A stretch of 64,000 nucleotides of DNA from Actinoplanes sp. TFC3 (lineage in GTDB: Bacteria; Actinomycetota; Actinomycetes; Mycobacteriales; Micromonosporaceae): assembly GCF_001553785.1 (NCBI RefSeq), contig NZ_LOJP01000002.1, positions 978,096 to 1,042,095 on the forward strand, given 5' to 3'. Below the pieces are notes generated by a model. That model made no database searches. It was not told where the DNA came from and saw nothing but the letters and a program-made list of their open reading frames with translations. Each line of letters begins with the position of its first letter. Positions within the stretch are counted from its first letter, which is position 1. Shown here piece by piece: positions 36,339-45,437 of this stretch. The position numbers and the translations under genes were made by a program.

Positions 36339-37685
36339 ATGACTGCCTCGGACAGCTGGTTGCTGGTGATCTCCGGATACGCGGTGCTGCTCGCCTGGCC
36401 CGTCTCCACGGTCGCGCTGGTCACTTTCGCGGTGCGGTACATGGCCTCGCACCGCCGCAAGGTGGTCGACCGGTCGCTGGTGCGCGGCGACGCCACCCCG
36501 CAACACTTCTGGATCATCGTGCCGGCGCTGAACGAGGAGGTCGTGGTCGGCAACACCGTCGCCGCGGCGCTCACGCTCGGCGGTCCCGGCGGCACGCTGG
36601 CCCGGGTGCTCGTGGTGGACGACGGCTCCGATGACCGCACGCCTGAGGTGCTCGCCGCCATCGACCACCCCCGGCTCACCGTACTGCGCCGCAACCTGCC
36701 CGAGGCACGCAAGGGCAAGGGCGAGGCGCTCAACGCCGCATACCGCTACATCGCCGAGCGCACCGCCGAGGCCGGTATCAGCCCCGAGCGGGTCGTGGTC
36801 GGCATCATCGACGGCGACGGGCAGGGCAGCAGCAACATCCTGCTCGAGGTCTCGCGGATGATGCGCGACCCGCAGATCGGCGCGGTGCAGGTGCAGGTGC
36901 GCATCCGCAACCGCAACAAGCTGCTCGGCGCGGTGCAGGACCTCGAGTTCGGGGCGATCGTCAACGCCTGCCAGAGCCTGCGCGACACCATCGACACCGT
37001 CGGGCTCGGTGGCAACGGCCAGTTCACCCGCCTGTCCGCGTTGCTGGCTCTCGGCGACGCGCCCTGGTCGGCGTGCCTGGTCGAGGATCTGGAACTCGGC
37101 CTGCGCATGCACCTCGGCGGGGTCGGCATCCGCTACACCTCCCGCGCCACCGTCACCCAGCAGGCCGTCGTCGACCTGCGCCGGCTCACCCGCCAGCGCA
37201 CCCGGTGGGCCCAGGGCAACCTGCAGTGCGCCCGCTACCTGCGCAAGCTGGCGGGCTCCAAGCGGATCGGCCTGACCTCGCTGCTGGAGATGTTCCACTA
37301 CCTGGTCTCGCCTTGGCTCAACGCGCTGGTCACCGCGGGCCTGCTCGGCGGTGTCCTCACCGGAGCGACCGGCCTGGCGCTGGGCCACCCGATGCCCTAC
37401 CTGCGCTCCTGGGAAGCCCTGGCCACCAGCGGCGAGCTGTGGTTCGCCGTCACGTTCTTCCCTGGGTTCATCTGGGCGCTCGTGCACCGCTACCGGCTGC
37501 GCGACGAGAGCCTGCGCCGGCTGCTCGTCGCGGCTGTCGCGTACCCCGTCTTCCTGCTCCTCGGTCTGGTTGCCACCTACCGCGCCTTCGCCCGCCAGGC
37601 GAGCGGCCGGCAGAGCTGGGCCAAAACCGAACGGCTCGCTGAAGAGCCGCTCGACGTACCGCTCCCCCTCGCCCTAGCTGCCTAG
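36339..37685 (+). CDS. Processive family-2 glycosyltransferase (polysaccharide synthase)
   Basis: The 448-aa protein has one N-terminal membrane helix (about 8-30), a GT2 domain and three or four C-terminal helices (about 310-430). Substrate-binding and catalytic motifs are all present: VPALNEE (about 60), VDDGSDD, DGDGQ (about 158) and QRTRWAQGN (about 286), the last being the QxxRW signature of processive synthases such as hyaluronan, cellulose or chitin synthase. It uses a UDP-sugar in the cytoplasm and would extrude a polymer. GAGGGGAGGGCGAGCC precedes the ATG. Ten bases separate it from the epimerase gene. Confidence 0.88.
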   Translation: MTASDSWLLVISGYAVLLAWPVSTVALVTFAVRYMASHRRKVVDRSLVRGDATPQHFWIIVPALNEEVVVGNTVAAALTLGGPGGTLARVLVVDDGSDDRTPEVLAAIDHPRLTVLRRNLPEARKGKGEALNAAYRYIAERTAEAGISPERVVVGIIDGDGQGSSNILLEVSRMMRDPQIGAVQVQVRIRNRNKLLGAVQDLEFGAIVNACQSLRDTIDTVGLGGNGQFTRLSALLALGDAPWSACLVEDLELGLRMHLGGVGIRYTSRATVTQQAVVDLRRLTRQRTRWAQGNLQCARYLRKLAGSKRIGLTSLLEMFHYLVSPWLNALVTAGLLGGVLTGATGLALGHPMPYLRSWEALATSGELWFAVTFFPGFIWALVHRYRLRDESLRRLLVAAVAYPVFLLLGLVATYRAFARQASGRQSWAKTERLAEEPLDVPLPLALAA

Positions 37686-37695
37686 AGGATCCCCC

Positions 37696-38886
37696 ATGTC
37701 GCTCCCCGAAGTGCACCTGATCGGCGGCACCCGCCCCGAGGCCGTCAAGCTCGCTCCCGTGGTGCTGGCGCTGCGCGAGGCCGGCCTGCTCTCCCCGGTG
37801 CTGGTCGCCAGCGGTCAGCACCCCACCATGGTTGGCCAGGCGCTCACCGCGTTCGGGCTGGAACCCGATGTCACGCTGAGCGTCGAGCGGGGCACCGGCA
37901 GCCAGGCCGAGCTGCTCACCGAGCTGATCCGGCAGCTCGACACCCTGTGGACCACTCGCACCCCGGCCGCCGTGATCGTGCAGGGCGACACCACCACCAG
38001 CCTGGCCGGCGCGCTCGCCGCGTTCTGGCGGCGGATCCCGGTCGTGCACCTGGAGGCCGGGCTGCGCTCCGGCGACCTCGACTCGCCGTTCCCGGAGGAG
38101 GCCAACCGGCGGCTCGTGGCCCAGGTCGCGGCGCTGCACCTGGCCCCCACCCCACTGGCCGCGATGAACCTGCTGGACGAGAACATCGCCACCGGCGACG
38201 TGCTGGTCACCGGCAACACCGTGGTAGACGCCACGCTCGCGGTGGCCCGGCGCAAGATGCCGTTCGAGAACGCCGCCCTGGCCGCCGCCCGCACCAACTC
38301 GCCGAACCGGCTGGTGGTGGTCACCGCGCACCGCCGCGAATCGTGGGGTGCCCCGCTGCACCGCATCCTGACCGCCGTCCGCGAGCTGGTCGAGCGCTAC
38401 GACGACATCGACGTGGTGCTGCCCAGCCACCCCAACCCCGAGGTGCGCGCGCAGGTGGAGGCCGACCTCGGCAGCGTCGAGCGGGTCACCATCACCGACC
38501 CGCTGCCCTACCCGGACCTGTCGCGGCTGCTCTCCGAGGCCTACCTGGTGCTCACCGACTCGGGCGGCATCCAGGAGGAAGCACCGTCGTTCGGCGTACC
38601 GGCGCTGGTGCTGCGCGAGGTCACCGAACGCGTCGAGTCGTTGGACGCCGGCTGCGCCAAGCTCGTAGGCTCGAACCCGGAGCTGATCGTCAAGGAGGCG
38701 GCCGCGCTGCTGGACAGCAGGGTGCGCCGCGATGCGATGACCGCTGGCGGAAACCCGTACGGCGACGGCCTTGCAGCCCGCCGTACCGCCCAGGCCACCG
38801 CCGCGCTGCTCGGGCTGGCCGAGTCGCCCGAACCCATGCCCGCGCTCGAATCCCCCGCCGCTGTCACGTACGGAGCGTCCCTCTGA
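37696..38886 (+). CDS. wecB: UDP-N-acetylglucosamine 2-epimerase (non-hydrolysing)
   Basis: The 396-aa enzyme is a full-length WecB/MnaA family member, interconverting UDP-GlcNAc and UDP-ManNAc. Motifs include GGTRPEAVK, SGQHPTM, QGDTTTSLAG, HLEAGLRSGD, FPEEANRR, TAHRRESWG and DSGGIQEEAPSFGVP. The assignment of substrate rests on family knowledge. It is placed between a processive synthase and a deacetylase, so it may supply ManNAc for the polymer. Its stop overlaps the next ATG by one base (TGATG). Confidence 0.9.
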   Translation: MSLPEVHLIGGTRPEAVKLAPVVLALREAGLLSPVLVASGQHPTMVGQALTAFGLEPDVTLSVERGTGSQAELLTELIRQLDTLWTTRTPAAVIVQGDTTTSLAGALAAFWRRIPVVHLEAGLRSGDLDSPFPEEANRRLVAQVAALHLAPTPLAAMNLLDENIATGDVLVTGNTVVDATLAVARRKMPFENAALAAARTNSPNRLVVVTAHRRESWGAPLHRILTAVRELVERYDDIDVVLPSHPNPEVRAQVEADLGSVERVTITDPLPYPDLSRLLSEAYLVLTDSGGIQEEAPSFGVPALVLREVTERVESLDAGCAKLVGSNPELIVKEAAALLDSRVRRDAMTAGGNPYGDGLAARRTAQATAALLGLAESPEPMPALESPAAVTYGASL

Positions 38887-40514
38887 TGCGTATCCCCGCG
38901 TTCTCCCGCCGCGCGATTCTCGGTGCCGGTGTTGCCCTCACCGCCACGGCCGCCCTGGGCGTCGGTGTCATGAACGCCGACGCCGCTACCACCACCGCGG
39001 CGCCGGCCGTGACCAAGTCGGGCAAGGCGGCTCCGGGCGGTGGCACCGCGAAGACGCTCGTGCTCTACGACACCACCGGTGACTACGGCTGGATGGGCGA
39101 GGTCTACGCCACGCAGACGGCGAACCTGGCGTCGCACTTCGGCTCGTGGACCGCGGCGCCGGTGGCGGGGTACAAGGCCGGCGACCTGAGTTCGTACACC
39201 TCGATCGTTTATGTCGGATCCACCTATGACGAAGCGTTGCCGCCGGCGTTCCTTGACGACATCATGCGGACCACCAAGCCGGTGACCTGGGTGTTCGACA
39301 ACATCTGGCAGCTGACCGCCAAGGACCCCACGTTTGCGGCCACGCACGGCTTCACCAGCGGCGCGCTCGATTTCGCCGACGTGTCCGAGGTGGACTACAA
39401 GGGCAAGAAGCTGACCCGCGACACCACCGGTAAGTCCGGCATCATGAACCTCTCGGTGTCCGACCCGTCGAAGGTCAAGACCTTGGCTTCCGCGGTACGA
39501 CCGGACGGCACCACCTTCCCCTGGGCCGTGCAGTCCGCCAACTTCACGTACGTCGGCGAGATCCCGTTCACCTACGTCACCCACGACGACCGCTACCTGG
39601 CCTTCGCCGACCTGCTCTTCGACTCCCTCGGCGACACCGGTGTCTCCCGCGAGCGCCACCGCGGCCTGGTTCGCATCGAGGACGTCGGCCCGGACTCCGA
39701 CCCCGACGAGCTCAAGGCGGTCGCCGACTACCTGTACTCGCAGAAGGTGCCGTTCAGCGTGGCCGTGTACCCGCGCTACCGCGACCCCAAGGGCGTGCAG
39801 AACGGCAAAGCGCAGGACTACACACTGGTCAACAAGCCAAAGGTGGTGTCGGCGCTGAAGTACCTGCAGCAGCGCGGCGGCACCCTGATCATGCACGGCT
39901 ACACCCACCAGTTCGGCGCCGTCGCCAACCCGTACGACGGCCAGAGCGCCAACGACTTCGAGTTCTACAGCGCCCACGTCGACTCGGCGAACAACGTGAT
40001 CTACGACGGCCCGGTCCCGGGGGATTCCGCGGCGTACACCACCGCCCGCATCGCCGCCTCCGGGCTGACGTTCGCGCTGGCCGGCCTCGGTGTGCCCAGC
40101 ACGTTCGAGCCCCCGCACTACGCCGCCAGCGCGGTGGACTACCAGGCCATCAACTCGGTCATGGGTAAGCGCTACGACCGCGGCCTGTACTTCCCCGGTG
40201 TGCTGACCGGTGCCAAGTTCGACTACTCGCGCCAGTTCGGTCAGTTCTTTCCGTACGCTGTGCGCGACGTCTACGGCTCGGTGGTCATCCCGGAGAACAT
40301 CGGCAACGTGGAACCCGACGCGTTCAACAACCACCCGGCCCGGCTGCCCGCCGACCTGCTCGCCTCGGCCGAGCGCAACCTGGTCGTCCGCGACGGCGTA
40401 GCCAGCTTCTTCTACCACCCTTACCTCGGCACCGACTACCTGAAGACGCTGGTCACCGGCATCAAGGCGCAGGGCTACACCTTTGTCACCGGCGACTCGA
40501 TGGTGGCGAACTGA
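38886..40514 (+). CDS. DUF2334 polysaccharide deacetylase-like protein, secreted
   Basis: The 542-aa protein starts with a signal sequence (SRRAILGAGVALTATAALGVG, possibly Tat type with RR) and continues into a region of unknown fold (about 50-240), then a polysaccharide-deacetylase-like DUF2334 barrel (about 250-540). There GLVRIEDVGPDSD, LIMHGYTHQ, FEPPHYAAS and FFYHPYLG supply the D, H-x-x-x-H and H residues of the usual metal site. It is predicted to remove N-acetyl groups from the exported polymer. It is translationally coupled to wecB. Confidence 0.85.
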   Translation: MRIPAFSRRAILGAGVALTATAALGVGVMNADAATTTAAPAVTKSGKAAPGGGTAKTLVLYDTTGDYGWMGEVYATQTANLASHFGSWTAAPVAGYKAGDLSSYTSIVYVGSTYDEALPPAFLDDIMRTTKPVTWVFDNIWQLTAKDPTFAATHGFTSGALDFADVSEVDYKGKKLTRDTTGKSGIMNLSVSDPSKVKTLASAVRPDGTTFPWAVQSANFTYVGEIPFTYVTHDDRYLAFADLLFDSLGDTGVSRERHRGLVRIEDVGPDSDPDELKAVADYLYSQKVPFSVAVYPRYRDPKGVQNGKAQDYTLVNKPKVVSALKYLQQRGGTLIMHGYTHQFGAVANPYDGQSANDFEFYSAHVDSANNVIYDGPVPGDSAAYTTARIAASGLTFALAGLGVPSTFEPPHYAASAVDYQAINSVMGKRYDRGLYFPGVLTGAKFDYSRQFGQFFPYAVRDVYGSVVIPENIGNVEPDAFNNHPARLPADLLASAERNLVVRDGVASFFYHPYLGTDYLKTLVTGIKAQGYTFVTGDSMVAN

Positions 40515-40515
40515 C

Positions 40516-40890
40516 ATGCCGGCCAAAGAGGTCACCGCCTTCTACGCGCAGTCCTGGATCAACCGGGACAGCGGCGCGGCCCGCCGGGTCATCGCCCCCG
40601 ACGCCGAGATCGCCTGGAACCTCACCCAGCCGGTGGACGATGAGGAGCTGCTGGACGTGCTGGGCCGCATCGCCGCATTCGCCGACGCGATCACGATCGT
40701 GTCGGTGAACTGTGCCGGCGAGCGTGCCACGCTCATCTACGACTGCGCAGGCCCGTTCGGTACGGCCCGGGTTGCCGAGTTCCTCACCGTCGCCGACGGG
40801 CAGATCAGCGACCTCCGGCAGGTCTGGGACGTGGTGGCCCTGCGCCGCTACTTCCCGGGCCTGCTGGACGACGAGGATGACTTACCGTAG
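40516..40890 (+). CDS. SnoaL/NTF2-like small protein
   Basis: The 124-aa protein has the cone-shaped SnoaL/NTF2 pattern (helix AKEVTAFYAQSWINRDSGAARRVIAPDAEIAWN, then four strands to DGQISDLRQVWDVVAL). It starts one base after the deacetylase stop, so it belongs to the same operon. Function unknown; such proteins are small-molecule-binding or isomerase-like. The last residues are acidic. Confidence 0.75.
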   Translation: MPAKEVTAFYAQSWINRDSGAARRVIAPDAEIAWNLTQPVDDEELLDVLGRIAAFADAITIVSVNCAGERATLIYDCAGPFGTARVAEFLTVADGQISDLRQVWDVVALRRYFPGLLDDEDDLP

Positions 40891-40892
40891 TC

Positions 40893-40950
40893 GGACCAGG
40901 TCCATGTGCGACTTGAACCAGACTTAAGGAAACTGGCAGAACTCTTTAAG
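40893..40950 (+). promoter_or_regulatory. Possible operator region upstream of the chitinase
   Basis: GGACCAGGTCC (40893-40903) is a perfect 11-bp inverted repeat, and CTCTTTAAG (40942-40950) is repeated, on the minus strand, upstream of the LPMO gene (62801-62809). Both lie between the previous gene and the chitinase start. They are candidate regulator sites for chitin genes, from sequence only. Confidence 0.4.
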
Positions 40951-41007
40951 CCACCCAGGAACACGATCACTAGTGAACGTACCGCCCCCATGATCGGAGT
41001 CCTGCCC

Positions 41008-42477
41008 ATGTCACGTCGACGTCTGCGTTTGGCCATCTACACGGGAGCCGCTGCGCTCGCCGTTGGCGGAGGTGCGATCGCCGCGGTTGCGGCCACCGGA
41101 CCGACGACGAAGGCCACGGGCGGACTGACGGCGACGTTCTCCAAGGACTCCGACTGGGGCTCGGGCTACCAGGGCAAGTACACGATCAAGAACACCGGCA
41201 GCGCCGCCGTCTCGGGCTGGCAGCTGCAGTTCGGCCTGCCGGGCAGCGCGAAGCTCAGCAGCAGTTGGGAAGCCACGGTCACCACCTCGGGTGGCACGTC
41301 GACCGCGAAGGACAAGGGCTACAACGCCACCATCGCGGCCGGTGCCACCACCGAGTTCGGGTTCATCGTGAACGGCAGCGGCGCCCCGACGAGCTGCACG
41401 ATCAACGGCGCGTCCTGCACCGGCGGCGGATCGGTGCCCACCACGGCCCCGACGACCGCGCCCACCACCAAGGTGCCGACCACCGCACCCACCACGGCGC
41501 CGACCACCGCACCGACAACGGCTCCCACGACCAAGCCGCCGACCACCGCGCCGACCACCACCCCGCCCACGTCCGGCGGCGGTAGCGGTAGCGGCAGTGG
41601 GGTGCTCGTGGCTCCGTACGTGGACATGGGTCTGCTCTCGAACGGCAGCACCACGCTTTCCCAGCTCGCGTCGAGCGGCAACGTCAAGTCCTACTCGCTG
41701 GCGTTCGTCACCAGCGTCGGCTGCAAGGCAAGCTGGTTCAACGCCTTCGACCCGCGCTCCAAGCAGTTCGGCGACCAGATCGACGCGCTGCGCGCAGCCG
41801 GCGGCGACGTGAAGGTGTCCTTCGGTGGCGCGACCGGCATCGAGCTGGCCCAGGCGTGCACCGACGTCAAGGCGCTGCAGGCCGAGTACCAGGCCGTGGT
41901 GGACGCGTACAAGCTGAAGTACATCGACCTCGACATCGAGGGCGCCGCGGTGGCCGACCCGACCACGATCGCCCGCCGCTCGACCGCGCTCGCCGCGCTG
42001 CAGAAGGCCAACCCCGGCCTGAAGATCTCGCTGACCCTGCCGGTGCTGCCCGAGGGCCTGACCAACGACGGCCTCAACGTGGTCAAGTCGGCCAAGAACG
42101 CCGGCGTCAACCTCGACCTGGTCAACATCATGGCGATGGACTACGGCCGCTCCGGTCAGGACTACGGCGACCTGGCGATCCAGGCCGTGACCTCGACCAA
42201 GAACCAGATCAAGTCGATCTACGGCAACAGCGACGCGGCCGCGTTCAAGATGGTCGGCGTGACCCCGATGCTCGGCAAGAACGACGACAGCGGCACCTTC
42301 ACCCAGTCCGACGCCAAGGACCTGGTCGCCTTCGCCAACACCAACCACATCGGGTTCGTCTCCTTCTGGGAGGTCAACCGCGACAAGAACGCGTGCAACG
42401 GCGCGCTGTTCCAGTGCACCAACATCAGCCAGACGCCGTTCGAGTTCTCCAAGATCTTCGCTGGCTTCAAGGGCTAG
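41008..42477 (+). CDS. Secreted GH18 chitinase with CBM2
   Basis: The 489-aa protein has a signal peptide (about 1-27), a CBM2 cellulose/chitin-binding module (about 33-137, with the Trp-rich SDWGSGYQGKYTIKN and VSGWQLQFGLPG), a Thr/Pro linker (about 140-190) and a GH18 barrel. The catalytic DxDxE is seen as YIDLDIEG (about 306), with the glutamate the acid/base. The ATG at 41008 is preferred over the one at 40990 because CGGAG lies nine bases upstream. It acts outside the cell on chitin, together with the LPMO at 61935. Confidence 0.92.
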   Translation: MSRRRLRLAIYTGAAALAVGGGAIAAVAATGPTTKATGGLTATFSKDSDWGSGYQGKYTIKNTGSAAVSGWQLQFGLPGSAKLSSSWEATVTTSGGTSTAKDKGYNATIAAGATTEFGFIVNGSGAPTSCTINGASCTGGGSVPTTAPTTAPTTKVPTTAPTTAPTTAPTTAPTTKPPTTAPTTTPPTSGGGSGSGSGVLVAPYVDMGLLSNGSTTLSQLASSGNVKSYSLAFVTSVGCKASWFNAFDPRSKQFGDQIDALRAAGGDVKVSFGGATGIELAQACTDVKALQAEYQAVVDAYKLKYIDLDIEGAAVADPTTIARRSTALAALQKANPGLKISLTLPVLPEGLTNDGLNVVKSAKNAGVNLDLVNIMAMDYGRSGQDYGDLAIQAVTSTKNQIKSIYGNSDAAAFKMVGVTPMLGKNDDSGTFTQSDAKDLVAFANTNHIGFVSFWEVNRDKNACNGALFQCTNISQTPFEFSKIFAGFKG

Positions 42478-42484
42478 ACAAAAG

Positions 42485-42533
42485 CTTCGTCCCCCAACGA
42501 AGTAACACCCGGGCTCCGTCCCCCAGCGGAGCC
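42485..42533 (+). other. Two tandem hairpins after the chitinase
   Basis: CTTCGT/ACGAAG (42485-42502) and GGCTCCG/CGGAGCC (42512-42533) have loops made of nearly the same sequence, TCCCCCA. They sit just behind the stop and in front of the main terminator, and could be mRNA 3'-end stabilisers. Confidence 0.5.
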
Positions 42534-42545
42534 ACCATCCCCACC

Positions 42546-42593
42546 GGAACGCGGCGTCAGGAAGCACCCCTCCTGGCGCCGCGTTCCCCTTTT
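42546..42593 (+). terminator. Rho-independent terminator of the chitinase
   Basis: GGAACGCGGCG (42546-42556) pairs with CGCCGCGTTCC (42577-42587), extended inward by TCAGGA/TCCTGG-type pairing, and is followed by CCTTTT. The convergent TetR gene ends just beyond. Confidence 0.85.
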
Positions 42594-42602
42594 CCGTGGC
42601 GG

Positions 42603-43202
42603 TTAGGCGAACCCGCGGCCGACCTCGACCAGCGTGCGCCGGGCCAGCTCGGGCAGCGGCGTCTCGTCGGGGCGTTCCAGCCACAGGTGCAGGGCCACCC
42701 GCATCGCCGTCATGTAGGTCGCGGCCATCAGCCGGGCTCGCATCGCCGGGGCATCATCGGCGGCGAGCCGGTCGGCCAGCGCCCCGGCCAGCTCTTCTTC
42801 CAGCGTGGCGAACGTGCTGACCTGCAGCGCGAGCAGCGAGGGCTCGGTGCGCAGCAGCCGGGTCTGGGCCACCCAGTGCGGGTCCAGGTCACCGATCTTG
42901 CCGTACAGCTCCTCGGCCGAGCGGCTCAGCGCCGCCCACGGGGCCTCACCGGGCGGGCGCGAGCGCACCACCTCGATCAGCGTTCCCATCCGCAGCCGGT
43001 CGCCATAGAGCAGCGCCTCTTCCTTGTTGGCGAAGTAGTTGGAGAATGTCCGCCGGGACACCCCCGCCTCATCCGCCACCGCCTCGACCGTGATCTTGCC
43101 AGCACCGTGCTCGATGGCCAGCCGGACCGCAGCCTCGTGCAGGGCTTGCCGGGTGGCCACCTTCTTGCGTTCCCGCAGGCCGAGCTCAGGCGCCGTAATC
43201 AT
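42603..43202 (-). CDS. TetR-family regulator
   Basis: The 199-aa regulator has the TetR HTH near its N-terminus (KITVEAVADEAGVSRRTFSNYFANKEEALLYGD, about residues 35-67). It is divergent from the MarR-MFS pair with 105 bp between the starts, so it probably controls that efflux pair and itself. The frame is open further upstream, but the ATG at 43202 gives the normal N-terminus MITAPELGLRERKK. Confidence 0.88.
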   Translation of the reverse strand: MITAPELGLRERKKVATRQALHEAAVRLAIEHGAGKITVEAVADEAGVSRRTFSNYFANKEEALLYGDRLRMGTLIEVVRSRPPGEAPWAALSRSAEELYGKIGDLDPHWVAQTRLLRTEPSLLALQVSTFATLEEELAGALADRLAADDAPAMRARLMAATYMTAMRVALHLWLERPDETPLPELARRTLVEVGRGFA

Positions 43203-43307
43203 GTGCCGATGGTAGTCAGCGTGTGATTCAGTTCGCAATGGGCAAACTTGCACTCTGGGCAACTTTGATGGATAGTTGTATGTGGCAAACATTCCTGAGG
43301 AGGTCCC
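43203..43307. promoter_or_regulatory. Divergent regulator promoter region
   Basis: The 105 bp between the TetR and MarR starts contain a TTGC-N7-GCAA dyad (around 43249-43263) and several GCAA/TTGC half-sites. These are candidate operators for one or both flanking regulators. GAGGAGG precedes the MarR ATG. The exact binding sites are not determinable from sequence alone. Confidence 0.45.
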
Positions 43308-43796
43308 ATGGTTGACGACGACGCCGCTGTGGCCCGTCGCGAACTGCTGACCACCATCGGGGAGACGCTGAAGGCGGTCCGGCTGTTCAAGAACGGCATG
43401 CCGGTCCACCACTCCGCCGTCCCCGCCGGCACCCTGCAGTTGCTGGCCGCGATCGACCGGATGAGCCCCGGCACCGATTCGGCCTGTCATCTCAAGGACC
43501 TGGCCGTGCACAGTTCGCTCGACCCGTCCACCGTCAGCCGGTCAGTGGCCGCCCTGGTCAAGTCCGGCCTGGTCGAACGCACTGCGGATCCCGCAGACGG
43601 GCGCGCCAGCGTGCTGACCGTGACCCCGCATGGGCGCGAAACGCTCAACGAGGTCATGGGCTGGGCCACCGACAACCTGGCCGACGTCTTGCGCGACTGG
43701 ACCCGTCAGGACCTCGCTGCTTTCACCTCGTTGATGCAGCGCTTTGCCACAGACCTCAAATCCCGTTACGACACCTCGCTGGAGGCCGCGCGATGA
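43308..43796 (+). CDS. MarR-family regulator
   Basis: The 162-aa protein has the MarR winged helix (LKDLAVHSSLDPSTVSRSVAALVKSGLVERTADPADGRASVLTVTPHGRE), with the wing DGRAS typical of the family. It overlaps the start of the transporter by four bases (ATGA), so the two are co-translated. It probably represses the pump in response to a phenolic or drug ligand. Confidence 0.9.
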   Translation: MVDDDAAVARRELLTTIGETLKAVRLFKNGMPVHHSAVPAGTLQLLAAIDRMSPGTDSACHLKDLAVHSSLDPSTVSRSVAALVKSGLVERTADPADGRASVLTVTPHGRETLNEVMGWATDNLADVLRDWTRQDLAAFTSLMQRFATDLKSRYDTSLEAAR

Positions 43797-45382
43797 GCGC
43801 ACCCACCACCACGCGCGCCGAGTCGGACGCGATGAGCCACCGCCAGATCCTGGAAGCCCTCAGTGGTCTCCTGCTGGCCCTGTTCGTCGCCATGTCCAGC
43901 GCCACCATCGTCTCCACCGCGCTGCCGACGATCATCGGATCGCTCAACGGCAGCCAGAACCAGTACACCTGGGTCGTCACCGCCACGCTGCTGACCAGCA
44001 CGGCAACCACCCCGATCTGGGGCAAGCTCTCCGACCTCTACAGCAAGAAGCTGCTGGTCCAGCTCTCGATCATCATCTACGTGGCCGGCTCCATCGTGGC
44101 CGGCTTCTCGCAGAGCGCCGGTGAGCTGATCGCCGCCCGCGCGTTCCAGGGCATCGGCCTCGGCGGCGTCCAGGCGCTGGTGCAGGTGGCCATCGCCGCG
44201 ATGATCCCGCCCCGCGAACGCGGTCGCTACAACGGTTACCTCGGTGGTGTGCTCGCCCTGGCCACGGTCGGCGGCCCGCTGCTCGGCGGCGTCATCGTCG
44301 ACTCCCCGCTGGGCTGGCGCTGGTGCTTCTTCGCCGGTGCTCCCGTCGCGGTCCTCGCGCTGATCGTGCTGCAACGCACGCTGCACCTGCCCGTCTTCAA
44401 GCGGGACAACGTCAAGATTGACTATGCCGGTGCCGGCCTGATCGCCGTCGGCGTCAGCCTGCTGCTCATCTGGATCTCGTTCGTCGACAGCTCGTTCGCC
44501 TGGATCTCCTGGCAGACCTTCGCCATGGTCATCCCGAGCCTGCTGATCCTCGCGGCCGCCGTCTGGGTGGAGTCGCGGGTCGCCGAGCCGGTCGTCCCGC
44601 TGCCGATCGTCAAGCAGCGCAACACCGCGCTGGCCATCGTGGCCAGCCTGGCCGTCGGCATGGCGATGTTCGGTGGTTCGGTCTTCCTGGGTCAGTACTT
44701 CCAGATCGGCCGCGGCTACAGCCCGACCGAGGCCGGCCTGCTCACCATCCCGATGATGGGTGGCCTGCTCCTCTCGTCGACCATCTCGGGCCGAATGATC
44801 ACCAAGTCCGGCAAGATCAAGCCGTACATCCTGGTCGGCACGGTGGTGCTGGTCGCCGGCTTCGCGATGCTCGCCTTCATGGACCACCGGACGCCGCTCT
44901 GGTTCCTCTGGACCGGCATGCTGCTGGTCGGCATCGGCGTGGGTATGTCGATGCAGAACCTGGTGCTCGCGGTGCAGAACTCGGTTGCCCTCAAGGACAT
45001 CGGCGCGGCCAGCTCAACCATCGCGTTCTTCCGCTCGCTGGGTGGCACGATCGGCGTCTCGGTGCTCGGCGCCGTCTTGGCCCACCGGGTCACCGATTCC
45101 ATCACCAGCCAGCTCGCCGCCTCGGGGGCCCCGGCCGGATCGGGCAGTGGCAGCGTCAGCGCCCTCAACCTGTCGAGCCTGCCGGACGCGTTCCAGCACA
45201 TCATCCGGGCCGCGTACGGCGACGCCACCGGTCACATCTTCCTGATCTCCGCGATCATCGCGGTGGTCGGCGTGGTCGCCTCGCTCTTCTTCAGGAACAT
45301 CACCCTGCGCGCCACGGTTGATCTCGCGAAGACCGCCGAGGCGCCGGCGGAGGCCGTACCGGCCGAGGCCGTCAACCGGTAA
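43793..45382 (+). CDS. DHA2-type (EmrB/QacA) MFS drug transporter
   Basis: The 529-aa protein has 14 predicted helices. The N-terminal region ATIVSTALPTIIGSLNG, GKLSDLYSKK (motif A) and PLGWRWCFFAGAPVAVL are typical of the DHA2 drug:H+ antiporter family. The C-terminus is a short acidic Ala/Glu tail. It is coupled to the MarR gene and faces a divergent TetR. A convergent terminator at 45400 separates it from the second pump. Confidence 0.9.
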   Translation: MSAPTTTRAESDAMSHRQILEALSGLLLALFVAMSSATIVSTALPTIIGSLNGSQNQYTWVVTATLLTSTATTPIWGKLSDLYSKKLLVQLSIIIYVAGSIVAGFSQSAGELIAARAFQGIGLGGVQALVQVAIAAMIPPRERGRYNGYLGGVLALATVGGPLLGGVIVDSPLGWRWCFFAGAPVAVLALIVLQRTLHLPVFKRDNVKIDYAGAGLIAVGVSLLLIWISFVDSSFAWISWQTFAMVIPSLLILAAAVWVESRVAEPVVPLPIVKQRNTALAIVASLAVGMAMFGGSVFLGQYFQIGRGYSPTEAGLLTIPMMGGLLLSSTISGRMITKSGKIKPYILVGTVVLVAGFAMLAFMDHRTPLWFLWTGMLLVGIGVGMSMQNLVLAVQNSVALKDIGAASSTIAFFRSLGGTIGVSVLGAVLAHRVTDSITSQLAASGAPAGSGSGSVSALNLSSLPDAFQHIIRAAYGDATGHIFLISAIIAVVGVVASLFFRNITLRATVDLAKTAEAPAEAVPAEAVNR

Positions 45383-45399
45383 ACAGGTCGTGGAAAAGT

Positions 45400-45429
45400 G
45401 CTGCCCGGGTGCGCCTGCACCCGGGCAGC
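45400..45429. terminator. Bidirectional terminator between two pumps
   Basis: GCTGCCCGGGTG and CACCCGGGCAGC form a perfect 12-bp stem (45400-45411 with 45418-45429) with a CGCCTG loop. It lies between the convergent MFS genes. AAAA precedes it on the + strand, which gives a U-run for the minus-strand transcript. Confidence 0.8.
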
Positions 45430-45437
45430 CCTGCGTT

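Noticed and set aside
41437-41580. Tandem repeat array as a possible CRISPR or minisatellite
   Set aside because: The repeated ACC/CCG units encode the Thr/Pro linker of the chitinase in frame; no spacers.
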